DNA of 64,000 nt from NCBI GenBank assembly GCA_022393335.1, contig JAJEKB010021277.1, positions 836,581-900,580 on the forward strand, read 5' to 3'. The notes under the pieces were generated by a model. That model saw only the letters and a list, made by a program, of their open reading frames with translations, was not told where the DNA came from and made no database searches. This DNA comes from Macrotrachela quadricornifera (taxonomy: Eukaryota; Rotifera; Eurotatoria; Philodinida; Philodinidae). A program made the translations under genes and the position numbers. Position 1 is the first letter of the stretch, and each line of letters starts with the position of its first letter. Shown in pieces: positions 14,201 to 25,538 of the stretch.

Positions 14201-17200
14201 ACTACAACCAGATTAACAACCACTAGTACCAGAAACACTATAACTACAAGTAAGATTATAGTATTATATGTATGCGAATATTTGAGATCTCTATTTAAAC
14301 ATATTAAAATTTCGACATAGTTAAACTTCCATACTAATAACAGAATCTACAATCTACTTCTTCTCCATTGAAACTTGTTATCGTCATTTACTTTGAAAAT
14401 ATTCAAATGAAAAAAGTTTTATAAATTTAAGTCAGTTTTTATTAGATCATTATAACTTATATTTATATTACATTATGTTCATTATAAAATGACAACTTAT
14501 GAATATTGTACATATATCGAGATAATTTTCTATATAATATGTGCAAAAAAACTTAATAATTCTATGTGTATTTGCTATCTCAAATCTAAACAAACGATAG
14601 ATATTGAAATTCGACTATTTTTTGTAGTTTCCATTTATATTCTATTTTTGGTTTTAGTTGAGTTTTATTCATTTCATATTAGTTGAAACGATAAGATTCA
14701 ATAGTCGATTCAATCGAATTTGATATTGCTCGATATGATGAAATATGACTTTCATCTTTTACAAAAACTAATGAAAATTGTAAGAAAAATAATGATTTAT
14801 TATTGAATATTTCTGATCTTACAATGTCTTATAGACTATATTTTTGTTTTAAATGATTGTTTTCTAGTGTTGAATAATCAGTCATCAGACAACTTTAATC
14901 ATTACTAATAACCTAAGATCTAATTAGAATTACCTAGAATACTTCTATCAAATAAACATAAAATGAAAATATTTGATTATTCTGTAAAAGTTATTTTCTC
15001 AAAAGTATGTTCGACAAGATTTCTGATCTAAATTTTAATTGAAATACTGAAATATCTAATGTAGAAGATGAAAAACTGATGTCAATCTACAAATGCATAA
15101 TAGAAATTTTAAAGTTTTCATCGACATATTTTCTACGAATTCAGATATCATTCTTGTAGATAATGATGAAAAACTATAATGCAAAAAAAAACCAAAATCT
15201 TATTATATAGATTTAAACTTAATATACTTTCTATTTCTCTAATAGCTACTTTGTTCATGCTACAAACCCAATACTTCTCAGCTTTGACCAATAATAGTCC
15301 AATATATTGTCGTAAAACTTCCTGCTTAGACCCAGATACTTATTTTGAAGCGATTGCAATCAATGTATACACCACCGGACTTTATACTATTCTGTCCAAT
15401 AGTACCATTGATACCTACGGTTACATATATAATAACAATTTCGATCCTACTTATACACCTGAAAATTTACTATCAGAAAATGATGACAGCGGAGGCAATC
15501 GTCAGTTCATAATTACAATCATATTACAAGCTACGACAAAGTATATTTTAGTGGCAACAACATTTGATCCATATATAGTTGGAGAATTCTCAATCATTGC
15601 AAGTGGTCCAAATTTCGTTAATTTTACCCGATTAAATATAACAAGTAAGAAATATAGTTATATATATCATAATTAGTGAGTTAAACGCGCCAATCATCGA
15701 TATGAAAATATAATGCATCATACAGAATAGTAAATGTTTTATTATCAAAGTAATTCAAGTGAAAGTATTCTTTACAATGAGTCTCACACAGTTGTAAAGA
15801 CTATTATTAGTCCTTAGATAGAAATTTTTTTGATTAATATTCAAAACCCGTTCATTATTCACAATATTATCGCAAGAGTATTAATCGAACAACGAAATAT
15901 AAAAAGATCAAATTATATTTTACTTTACAATTTAATGAATGCAAATGAATAAGAATTTTATTATTCAAAATGAAATTTCAGATTCACATATAAATAGATT
16001 GTTTATATCTTTAAGAATCTTTAGTTAAAGATAACTGATCTCTTATAAAATATATCAGTTACAGTAAAAGTCAGAAGAATTTTGCGCCTTGATATTAACT
16101 TAATTTTTATAGACATATTTCGTTTATTTCCTAACATATTATATATAGCGAGAAGGCTCAGAATGTGCTGCATCTTTTGATATATTTACATTAAACATCA
16201 AGCGCAGTTTCAAATCTAAAAACTCTACTATAAAAAAAACAACTTTTTTTCTTCCTACAATATTGTAACATTAAATTATTTTGTATATATATCGACTTAG
16301 GTAAATGATAAAATCCTGAAATTTTTTCCAAAAAATCCATTACTAAATACTTTATAAAAACTATATAATTAAACCATTTTTCTTATCTTAATGACTTTTA
16401 TTGCACTCAAAATTGACACTCTACATGAAAATATCACTTTCTATTATGTTTAAAATCTTTGAAAGACTTGTCTGATTCACTATAGAAATTGATACATACA
16501 AATTTTGTAGACCTTTCGATAGCACATCTTTTAAAACAAAATTCAATATTTTATCACATGCGAGACATAAAAAAAGCCATATTTTACAAGATTTTTATAA
16601 TTACTTCATTGATTAACACGTAACCATATTCTAAATTGTTGATTCAGACATTTTATCAATGTGATTTGTTTTCTTTTTTTTTTTTTATTTATGCAGTAAA
16701 AACCGATGACCATAAGGTCCTGGCAGTACAAAAAAAATAAAAAAATAAGAAGAAAAAGAGCAAAAAAAAAAAAAAAGCAAAGAGACAAACAAAAACCAAG
16801 AGAGAAAAGAAACTAAGCAAGAAAAGATTCCGGAAAAAAAATGAGGAGTTGAACATCCTCTATTTCAAAAGAAGGAAGAGAAGAAAGAGAAGAATTGGAA
16901 GAAACCCACTTCATACATCTTTCAAACACTGATTCATTGTCAATAAATCGTTTAGAAACTCTCAACCACTTAATAGAAAATTCACGATCTACCCATGATT
17001 GTCTAAAAGTGTTAAGAGATGAATGCTCAAAAATCAGTTCGCCATCAATTGAATCAGCCAATGCTATTAAGTATCGGTTCCAATATTTATAACATCTGTC
17101 TTCAAGAGAAAGTTCATCAAAAAGATACGCAAAGAGAAAATCATCAAAACCTAGGCAATTAAGGGAACGTTTAAGACATGTAAAATAAAAATGAGACAGA

Positions 17201-20200
17201 CAAGAGCGTTGAAGATCAGTAAAAAGTGGAAAAATTGGATATAATCATGTGAATAGAGGAAGAATATAAGAGGAAAATAGAGCTCGTTTTAAAAGAGATG
17301 AAGTTTTACCAAAAAACCTGAAGGAATTAATCAAAACTAGTCGTTGCCTAATTTTTAACATTGTCTTGTGAATGAGTTTTCCCCAACCTAATCTAGGCGA
17401 AATGAAGTACCCTAAGTACTTGAATTCTTTAGACCATATAATACTATTACCGCCTATTGCAACGTTAAATGGAGCCGAACGTGGAGCACGTGAACTCCAT
17501 AGACATTCAGTTCTATTATAGTTAATGGGCTGAACCGTCAGGAGACAATAATACTCAAGCTGATCACAAAACAGCTTCATTCTTCTTTCAAGATCAACAC
17601 ATTGTATAGAGTACTGTTCACCAATACTACCAGCAAATATAGCTGCCAAATCATCAGCAAAAAGATGAGAAGAGGAAAACGATAAAAAGTTAGACATATC
17701 TGCATGATAAGAAATAAAAACAGTTGGAGTAAGAGAACTACCTTGAGGACCACCTTTCTCAATTCTAAACCATCTAGATCTTTTATTATTTATTTCAATG
17801 AAACCTCTACGATTTCGAAGCCATGAGCCAATCCAATTAGTAAATGCAACAGGGATTCCTATACGACGAAATTTCCCTATACAGCCTTCATGCCATAACA
17901 TATCAAAAGCACTCTTGAAGTCCACAAAGAGCGTCGACACTGGAGAGCTATTTGATAAATAACTATATATGTCTTCCAAAAACAGCAATAATCTAGTTTG
18001 TAATCTGAACTTTTCTCTAAACCCAGATTGATTATTTGGTAGCAAACCTCTTCTATTCAAAACATCACGAAATCTTGTCAAAAATAATTTTTCGCCAACT
18101 TTTTGAAAACAATCTAATAAAGAGATAGGTCTAGTTTGAGATGGTAAACAAACAGAATCAGTTTTGGCTAAAAGTAAAATTCTAGTATCTTTCCAAGACG
18201 ATGGAAGAAAAGACGAAGAAAAAGAGAGATTGTAAAGCTGAAGAAGAAAAGACCAATGAGAAGAGTGTAAGAAATTAAACATGTAGTTATTTAGACCATG
18301 TGCATCAACAGATTTCTTCTTTTTCATATCATTGACAGTCATACAAAGTTCTTCAAGCGAAACATCTGGAATAGAATCATCATTATTGTCAAAATCAATG
18401 CAGGGTGCATCAACATAAGGATGGGGTCTAACAATATTATCCGATTTACGAAAAAAATCTTCATAAAAATCAGCAGCCATACCACACATACTCATTGAAT
18501 CTTTGACAACATGACCCGAGGAAGATATAAAACCAACAAGAGACGAAGAAGAAGGTTTAATGAAACGTTTGACTTTGGACCAGAAAGAAACAGACATAGA
18601 AGATGAAGTATGTCTCACCTGAAGAGCAGAAAAAAGTTGAGACGTAACAAAATATTTAAGTTCTGATTTAACTTGTTTTCTCAAACAATAAATTTGTCTT
18701 TTCAATTCACTATTTTTTGTACGAATTTGCCGGAAAGAGAGAGCCCGAACATATGACATGAAGCAACGTAGTTGAGGAGGAATAGCTATTCGATATTTGT
18801 CTAATGGAAAAAATACCGTACAACGATCTACTAATAGATTAAGAAATTTGATATAATCATTATATGAAGCATCATAGTTTTGACCATTCCAAATTTTCTC
18901 CCAATATGAAAATGTGTATTCTGTGAAGAGACTAAATACTTTCCAATGAGTTGATTTACCCTTAACCAGTTTCTTACATTTCACTGGTATAATAGAAAGA
19001 ATTGGAAAATGATCACTAGTAGTGTTAGAGATAAATTTTTGTATTTCAATATTAGCAAAATTAGCAAAAGCAAAATCTATAATTCTATCAGAACGAAGTG
19101 AAGTAGGACCAATAGGAACAAAAGGGGATAAACAAATCGAGTCCGCCCAATCCATTAACCTTTTAGCTTTATTGCCATCCTGCTCTAAATCAACATTAAA
19201 ATCACCGAAAAGGACACATCTATCCGAAACAAAATCAGATAAATCTATCCAATCCCACGAACGACTATCTGGAGCATACACACCAACAATCCTAATTTCT
19301 TCCTCCAGCTTAACATCAATGATACAAACATTAGCTACACTACAATCAATTCTGTTAACTTGAATTTCATTTCGAACTAGAATCAAAACACCTCCATTTC
19401 TATTTTCACCTGGCTGAAAGAACAGTTTAAAGTTCGGAAAGGATTGATAATAGAAAGAAAGATATATCCTGCCTGTTTCTAGAAGTATGACAATATCAGA
19501 GTTTGAAGAGGAAATAAGAAGTAGAACTTCTTCCCAGCGTGTATCTAAGCCACGAACATTAAACATAAGAAGATGCAAAGAAGAAAGAGAAATAGAAGAA
19601 TCCACACACATATAATTCTTCCACAAAGAAAAACAAGAAGAAAGTAGCGGGCAACTTTCCCACTCAGAAAGAATAGAACTTGAAAGCTTATAATCAAAAT
19701 ATGAAAAATTTTTTTTAGCTCTATCCAAAAACGAACTTCTCATGTTAGTTTGAAATAAAGAGGACGAACTGAAAAAAGGAATTGCTAGAGGCGAAAGGTT
19801 CATTAAATGTAAGATTTACCTTGCATAGCATTAGACACTTGTGCACGGTATCTTTCAAATCGACTTCTCATATCAGCATCTAATGTTCTTTTATTTTTAT
19901 CCATATTAATTGTATCGACAAATTTCAAAATATCATCTAACATCGGTAATAATAATTGTTTATATAAGACATCTTGTTCTTTCTTTGATTTAAGAAAAAC
20001 AAAATAGTTTTCCTTTAGAAAAGATAAATCAGTTTCCATATTTGAATAACTAGACTTTAAACTATCAATTTCATTCATAACATTCATATTACGATTATTT
20101 TGTTCAATAATAAACTGTTGAGAACATTTATTAGATTCACATAATTTAATAAGCGTATCATTAACTTGAGATAAACCAGACATAAGCAAATTGATCTTGG

Positions 20201-23200
20201 AATCAAAATCATTTTTCGTTGATGTCCAAGGATTTGAAACACTAGAAAAATCAGCTGAAGGAAGATAAAAATTGTTGGTAGGATTGGTAGTTATAACTGA
20301 AGAATATGAACGATTATTACTATTGTTCTGTAATAAACTTTTTGTCAGAGCATCACGAAAAGATTTGACAACAGGACATTTCATAGAATTCGATAAATGA
20401 TCCCCATGACAATGTTTACATTTAATGATCAAAGAACAATGATGATTTTTTAAATCTTTACAACCTTCACCACAGGATTTGCATGTTTCATCTGCTTCAG
20501 TACATTGATGACGAAAATGGCCTATGCCACAACATTTAGAACATATTAAGACATTAACTGGTGCAAGATATTCACTAATATCATAACAAATATAATTTAT
20601 GAAAATTTTTTTAGAGTTTAATAAATCATCTCTGGTTTTCGGAGAAATTAATTCTAATTTAACTAGTTTAATATCATAACCAAATTTATTTTTCATTCTA
20701 ATAACATTTTTAATATCAGGATACAAATTTTTCACTTCATTAGAGAAATCAACATAATCTAATTTAAGATCAACATTTTTGATAATCAAAGATAATTGTG
20801 GAGGGATCGATGGTATTATTGGAAAAATAAACTTCTCATCACAGATTTTTTCTGGCCATTTTGTATGATCTAACAAAAACGTAAAAGAAAGTGGATCTTT
20901 TACATAAAGTAATACATCAGTATCATCGTTGGTGCATTTTAAATTAGAAAATCTACAATTAACAATTTCCATATTGAGATCATAAGTTGATTTAAAGTGG
21001 TGCATTATGAACTCTTTGAAACGACTAATTGAAATTTTTTTACCACTAAAACGTACAACATGTGGTGGAAAAGGATATCTTGTTAAAGCATATCTAGTTG
21101 ATGCTACAGTAATAGGTCTTTGTTGTTGATAATTCAAGTTTGATGAAGAATTTGAAACATTAGGACCATTAATATTAAGATTTTGTCTATCATCACATTC
21201 CATAACCTTATCATGATGAATTTGTTGTGAATGAGAAATACAACCACTACCACTATTGTTATTCAGATGTTTATATTTTTTGCTAGTAACAATTTGAAAA
21301 TTATCCTCATCTGATACATTTGAAAGGCAACGACGTGATGATCGAGGAGAATGAACCATAACACCGGGATCGATTGAAGCATGTGCATAATCATCTCTTG
21401 GACGTTTGCCTTTATCATCATTACGCAAAGGTCCATCCATCATTACCACAGGTGTAGAATGATTATTTAGTTGATCATCCATTTCTTTTTTTAATTAATT
21501 GAGCACCAGACGATTTCCTTAATTTCATAAAAATGAACTTTAAGGACAAAAGACCACGCGTATAGAACGTGGTAAAAAGTCAGAAGAATAGAAGAGAAAA
21601 GAGAAAAGAAAGACAAAACACGTCTGATCAGGACAATGTAAATGTGAAGAGTGATGTGATTTGTTTTCTATTCAATATATACAGACTAAATCAATCTGAA
21701 TAGTATTTAACAGAATATCATATAAGGAAAGATGAAATTTTATTTTTAAAATTATCTTTTTGTTTAAATTTAAAATAATAATTTTTCTTTATTTTTTGTA
21801 ACTAGTCAATACATCTGAATTTTATGTGAAATCACAATATTCATTCGTTTTGACCGTTAATAGTCCAATATTTTGTCGTCTCACCTGTTCAGAACCAAAT
21901 ACTTTTTATGAAGCCATTGAAATTAATGTATATACCACTGGACGTTATACTATTCAATCCAATAGTACCTTAATTACCTATGGCTATATATACAATAACA
22001 GTTTCAACCCTGCTTCTATAACTCAAAATTTACTATCACAAGATTCTGGAAGCGGAGGCAATCGTCAGTTCAAACTTACAATCATGTTGCAAGCAATGAC
22101 AAAATATGTTTTAGTGGCAACAACATATGTGGAATATGTACTAGGACAATACTCAATTATTGCATTTGGTCCAGATTTTCTTAATTTTTCTCGATTAAAT
22201 ATATCAAGTAAGAAATCCATTCTATTATTAAAGTAATTCAAATGAAAGTATTCTTTACAATGAATTCTACACAGTTGTAAAGACTATTATTAGTCATTAG
22301 TTATAAATTTTCAAAAATAATTATTATTATCATCTCATTTGATTAATATTCAAATTTTATTCATTACTCACAATATTGTCACGATAGCATTTGTTGAACA
22401 ATGAAATCTAAAAAGATCAATTTAAAAATCTTGAAATTTTCATTAAATATATCATATTGAATACTAGATATTAAAATGAAATCGAATAGAATTCTCCTAT
22501 ATAATTTCATGAATTCAAAATGTAGAGAAAAATATATTTTATGTGAATTATATCTTTGCTTTATACAAATCAGAAGGTAATTATATTCTTTCGACAATAT
22601 AGTAATATAAGTAACGATCCATCTAAGTGGATACAACTCGATCATAATCATACTTCCTCCTTTACATGATTATTTTCATTAATTAAATAATCAATATATG
22701 AAAATATTTAAAAAAATATAAAACAAAGGAAAATGTTCGAGAGACAGAATGCAAATCAACATGTATAGTTTTATCAAAGAATAAATATATTTAAAACGAT
22801 AGGATACGAAAAAAATATTAAGAAACTTATTGATTTAGATAATACTATATTCAAATAAAATTTTGTGAATGTATTTTGCTTTCTATCCAACACAATGATT
22901 AAACTAGACAGAAGAATATTTAATAGAACATTAGATATGGAAAAACGAAATTTTGTTTATAAAATAATCTTTCTATTTAAAATGTAAACATTAATTCATT
23001 TTTATTTTATGTCACTAGTCAATACATCACAATCTGATATGAAATCACAATATTCATCAGCTTTGACTGTTAATAGTCCAACCTATTGTCATCTATCCAC
23101 TTGTTATGTCCCAGATACATATTTTGAAGCCTTTCAAATCGACATATTCACTACTGGACTCTATACTTTCATGTCCAGCAGTTCGATGGATACATATGGC

Positions 23201-24219
23201 TATATATACAATAACAGTTTCAATCCTACTTTTATAACTCAAAATTTACTATCAGGAAATGATAATGGTCCCATACCCAGTTTACAGTTCAAAATTACAA
23301 TCATGTTGCAAGCTATGTCAAAATGTATTTTGGTGGTAACAACAGCCTCCTACGACGTAAACGGAGAATTCTCAATCATTGCAATTGGCCCAGAATTCGT
23401 TAATTTTACTCGATTAAATATACCAGGTACAATTTCGAATTATATGACCATAATTATTGATTTAAACGAATCATTTATCGATATAAAAATACAATGCATC
23501 ATACAGAATAGTAAATGTTCTATTATCAAAATAATTCAGTAAAACTACAGTGAATGTAGATGAGAGTGAGGGCAAAGGAGGAAATAGTTCCGAAACTATT
23601 GTGGGAACTACTGAAAAGGTTCCGAAAGTTAGGTCCGTGGCCAGCCCTCTATTGAAATAGTATTTTGTGAATGTGTTTTGTTTCCAGTTCAATATACTTG
23701 TTACATCAGTTAGAGCAGTATTTAACAGCAAGTTATATATAAAAAGCGAAAATTTTCCTTCTAATAAACTTAGATCTCTATTTGAATTCTAAATACTGAT
23801 TCTTTTTGATTTTTTCCTGCCTAGCCAATATGTCTTCATCTATTGTACGATCACGATATTCATCAGCCTTGACTGCTAACAGTTCATTATATTGTCAAGA
23901 AAGATCATGTACAACACCAAGATATTATTATCAAGCCATTCAAATGAATGTGTCTACAACTGGCTATTATAGAATTCTATCTAATAGCAGCATGTATCTA
24001 CGAGGATATTTATATAATAATAGTTTCAATTTTAGTTTTCCACAAAATTATCTGGCAATGGACGATGATAGTGGTGGTGGTGGCCAATTCATGCTCATAT
24101 TTATGTTAAAAACTATGGCAAAGTATATTTTAGTAGTAACGACATATTATCAACTTATACAAGGAGAATTCTTAATCTTTACGACTGGTCCCGGATCTGT
24201 TAGTTTTAATGTTGGATAA
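11247..24219 (+). CDS. membrane-anchored protein with Thr-rich stalk and four tandem ~133-aa domains (7 exons)
   Basis: Exons inferred from GT-AG sites and continuous phase: 11247-11364, 11419-11475, 14115-14249, 15246-15644, 21806-22207, 23019-23426, 23825-24219 (1914 nt, 637 aa, no stop). Exon 1 has a short N-terminus and a ~22-residue Val/Ile/Leu transmembrane helix followed by QLRRK. Exons 2-3 encode a Ser/Thr stalk. Exons 4-7 each encode one copy of the same domain: Tyr-Cys ... Cys near the start, a YGYIYNNSF-type strand, an acidic Ser/Gly turn before QF, then LQA..KY(I/V)LV.TT and GEFSIIA.GP. Introns 2-6 are all phase 1, so the domain exons are symmetric units. This looks like a type II surface protein with beta-rich extracellular repeats; the ligand is unknown. 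The first two introns' neighbours and the exact start are less certain than the domain exons. A LINE sits antisense in intron 4 without affecting the frame. Confidence 0.75.
11890..12385. repeat. foldback MITE-like element in intron 2
   Basis: Long imperfect arms mirror each other. AAGTAGACTTGA at 11928 pairs with TCAAGTCTACTT at 12333. The run containing TCTAGAGAGAGATATTTAAA near 12010 pairs with TTTAAATATCTCTCTCTCTA near 12241. AAAGTTTTCTTCACTATT at 12071 pairs with the run near 12182. The centre is near 12130. The pairing weakens outward to ~11890 and ~12385. It lies inside the intron between exons 2 and 3 of the repeat-domain gene and has no coding capacity. Confidence 0.65.
16290..16575. 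repeat. diverged relic of the TACAGGGTGTTT-element family
   Basis: AAATGATAAAATCCTGAAATTTTTT at ~16303 matches AAATGATAAGATCTTGAATTTTTTC at ~26722 inside the 931-bp element. A second matching block (ATTTTGTAGACCTTTC..GCATCTTTTAAAA type) lies near 16500-16545 and corresponds to 26933-26975. No terminal repeats remain. It sits in intron 4 immediately beside the LINE target site. Confidence 0.45.
16659..16674. repeat. target-site duplication of the LINE (left copy)
   Basis: ATGTGATTTGTTTTCT, identical to 21654-21669. It directly abuts the element's poly(A) (seen as poly-T on the plus strand). Confidence 0.9.
16813..19803 (-). pseudogene. LINE ORF2: endonuclease-reverse transcriptase, interrupted by one in-frame TGA
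   Basis: The frame runs from ATG 19803 for 852 codons to TGA at 17245-17247, then stays open in the same frame for another 143 codons to TAA at 16813. Endonuclease motifs: N82 (MFNVRGL), E109 (LLETG), Y176 (GVYAP), D201/N203 (GDFNVD) and S263-D264-H265 (TSDHFPI). Reverse transcriptase: RPISLL, GFR, the DFKSAFD strand, the GGPQGSSLTP turn and the catalytic F715-A-D-D box, followed by a thumb-like region. The 143-residue extension looks like the natural C-terminus, so the TGA probably truncates the protein, perhaps replacing a Trp codon. The ATG overlaps the ORF1 stop as TAATG, a geometry used for stop-start reinitiation. A sequencing error at one base would make the element intact. Confidence 0.9.
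19803..21482 (-). CDS. LINE ORF1: nucleic-acid-binding protein with zinc knuckles
   Basis: 559 aa. The N-terminal ~145 residues are polar and low-complexity (Asn/Ser/Asp-rich). Residues ~145-300 form a compact region resembling the RNA-binding part of zinc-knuckle ORF1 proteins. Cysteine clusters follow: C314-x2-C317-x4-H322-x4-C327 (a canonical CCHC knuckle), a second Cys/His cluster at ~334-349, and C355-x2-C358-x3-H362-x6-C369. Residues ~430-520 are probably helical. ORF1 proteins bind the element RNA as a chaperone in the ribonucleoprotein. The stop TAA overlaps the ORF2 ATG by one base. Confidence 0.88.
   Translation of the reverse strand: MDDQLNNHSTPVVMMDGPLRNDDKGKRPRDDYAHASIDPGVMVHSPRSSRRCLSNVSDEDNFQIVTSKKYKHLNNNSGSGCISHSQQIHHDKVMECDDRQNLNINGPNVSNSSSNLNYQQQRPITVASTRYALTRYPFPPHVVRFSGKKISISRFKEFIMHHFKSTYDLNMEIVNCRFSNLKCTNDDTDVLLYVKDPLSFTFLLDHTKWPEKICDEKFIFPIIPSIPPQLSLIIKNVDLKLDYVDFSNEVKNLYPDIKNVIRMKNKFGYDIKLVKLELISPKTRDDLLNSKKIFINYICYDISEYLAPVNVLICSKCCGIGHFRHQCTEADETCKSCGEGCKDLKNHHCSLIIKCKHCHGDHLSNSMKCPVVKSFRDALTKSLLQNNSNNRSYSSVITTNPTNNFYLPSADFSSVSNPWTSTKNDFDSKINLLMSGLSQVNDTLIKLCESNKCSQQFIIEQNNRNMNVMNEIDSLKSSYSNMETDLSFLKENYFVFLKSKKEQDVLYKQLLLPMLDDILKFVDTINMDKNKRTLDADMRSRFERYRAQVSNAMQGKSYI
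21654..21669. repeat. target-site duplication of the LINE (right copy)
   Basis: Identical to 16659-16674. It marks the 5' end of the element. Confidence 0.9.
23567..23651. repeat. truncated copy of a small palindromic MITE
   Basis: ACTACTGAAAAGGTTCCGAA...GTGGCCAGCCCTCT matches the right arm of the 120-bp palindrome at 38182-38301 with few differences. The left arm is only partly preserved. It lies in the intron between the third and fourth domain exons of the repeat-domain gene. Confidence 0.6.
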
Positions 24220-24849
24220 AAACAATATCATCTATGATTTATTGGTATAAATCTAACTTTGAATTTCTCAATTTCTTACTACATTCATTTAATCTTCGCT
24301 AACAGTCTTATAATTTTTTTCTATTTGTGCTTTGTCAAAAGAAAAATTGTCTTTTTCGATCTACTATTATAGCTTTTCTGTATGCTTTGACTTGCTTAAT
24401 TCGCTTTTGATATTTACATTTTATTTGCTTTTTTGTTTTTTATTTCATTATTTGATGAGAAGGAAAATAAAAAAATATTCCATGGATAAGATGTTAATGT
24501 TGATTTTAATCATCGGATTCGTTGCATTTTCGAAAATATACATTTATAAAATTAAATCGATTTCACAGTTCAATAGAAGTGATCCATACCTTTATATTTA
24601 ATATGTCAGATTACTATCAATGTCAATTAATAGGAACAATAAAAGTACATGTCAATAACAATCATTTTACATATTCTCTCATGCTATCATTTTCTGTGAT
24701 GTCGTGACATTCGACATTGGAATATTCTAGGTATACATCAGTTTCGATTCTGATTGATGAATTGGGTACCAGTCTGACTGAATACTCAGTCATTTGATCT
24801 TTATATCATTAATCGGATGGTACTTTCTTCTTTTCAGATATGTTGGAAT
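24220..24849. other. non-coding stretch after the repeat-domain gene
   Basis: No supported gene. The overlapping ORFs at 24332-24707 are AT-rich and hydrophobic by composition, with no motif. Confidence 0.4.
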
Positions 24850-25538
24850 CAGAGCTGCCAACAGGCCACTTTTTTCCCGCCTGGCCTGGTATAGCCTCAT
24901 CCTGCCTGGGGGTCGGATCGAGATAGACTGTTTGTTTTCATAGCCTGACCTGGCAGATCACCAGACACCTGCTCAGGCCAACTAATATTTGTAAATTTTC
25001 AAATCGATTGAATTCTATAAGTTAGGATTGGTGCATAATTTCATTTCTCGTCATTTAACATTTTCATGACGATAATAGAAGGCAAATGTTTACACAAAAT
25101 AGTAATATTAGTCGAGTAATGCGAACACATCTTGAAACCTTTGTTGACCTGTGCATAATAAGAAAATTTTTTTGTAAGATTACTATTGAAACCGAAGATT
25201 TTCTTCCACACAAAGCATTATTCGAGGGAAAAACATTGCGACCTATCGCGAAAAGTTTCCATACCATTTTGGCGCACATACTCATGATCTTTTTATCTTT
25301 CTTATGTAATTTGATCATGCACTCTAGGGAGATTTGGAGTCAAGTGAAGCCTTGTCAAACGCTTGAAAGAAGTACAAATAGGAAAGTTAAAATAAAGAGG
25401 CAATCATCGCGAATATTTTTCATAAAAGAAAGACCCATATTATTGAAATTTTTTGTAACTCACAAAAAAAAACTAAAATCGTTTCTCAACCAGGCCAAGA
25501 ATTTGGGCCTGGCCTGGCCTACCAGGCCGGCAGCTCTG
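24850..25538. mobile_element. non-autonomous hAT-like element with GC-rich ends
   Basis: Starts CAGAGCTGCC and ends GGCAGCTCTG, hAT-type termini. Both subterminal regions are studded with GGCCTGG/CCAGGCC motifs and are much more GC-rich than the middle. The possible 8-bp duplications (GTTGGAAT and ATTAGAAC) agree at 5 of 8 positions, so they are decayed or not real. The minus strand at ~25250-25130 has a VF...R-S-S pattern faintly like the hAT dimerisation domain, too weak to call. Its right 205 bp match 7120-7400. Confidence 0.7.

Larger units (their letters stand above)
16675..21653 (-). mobile_element. full-length APE-type non-LTR retrotransposon (LINE)
   Basis: A 4979-bp element in minus orientation, bounded by a perfect 16-bp duplication (16659-16674 and 21654-21669). 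Order on its own strand: ~171-nt 5' UTR, ORF1 with zinc knuckles (21482-19803), ORF2 with apurinic endonuclease and reverse transcriptase (19803-16813), ~140-nt 3' UTR and a poly(A) tail beside the left duplication. No RNase H domain or LTR is seen. An intact 5' region plus identical duplications imply recent insertion. It interrupts intron 4 of the repeat-domain gene in antisense. The clade (Jockey/CR1-like versus other) cannot be fixed by eye. Confidence 0.93.

Noticed and set aside
16895..19363. Plus-strand ORFs inside the LINE (for example 16895-17092, 18298-18498, 19022-19363)
   Set aside because: Antisense shadows of ORF2; they lack motifs, whereas the minus strand has endonuclease and reverse transcriptase signatures.
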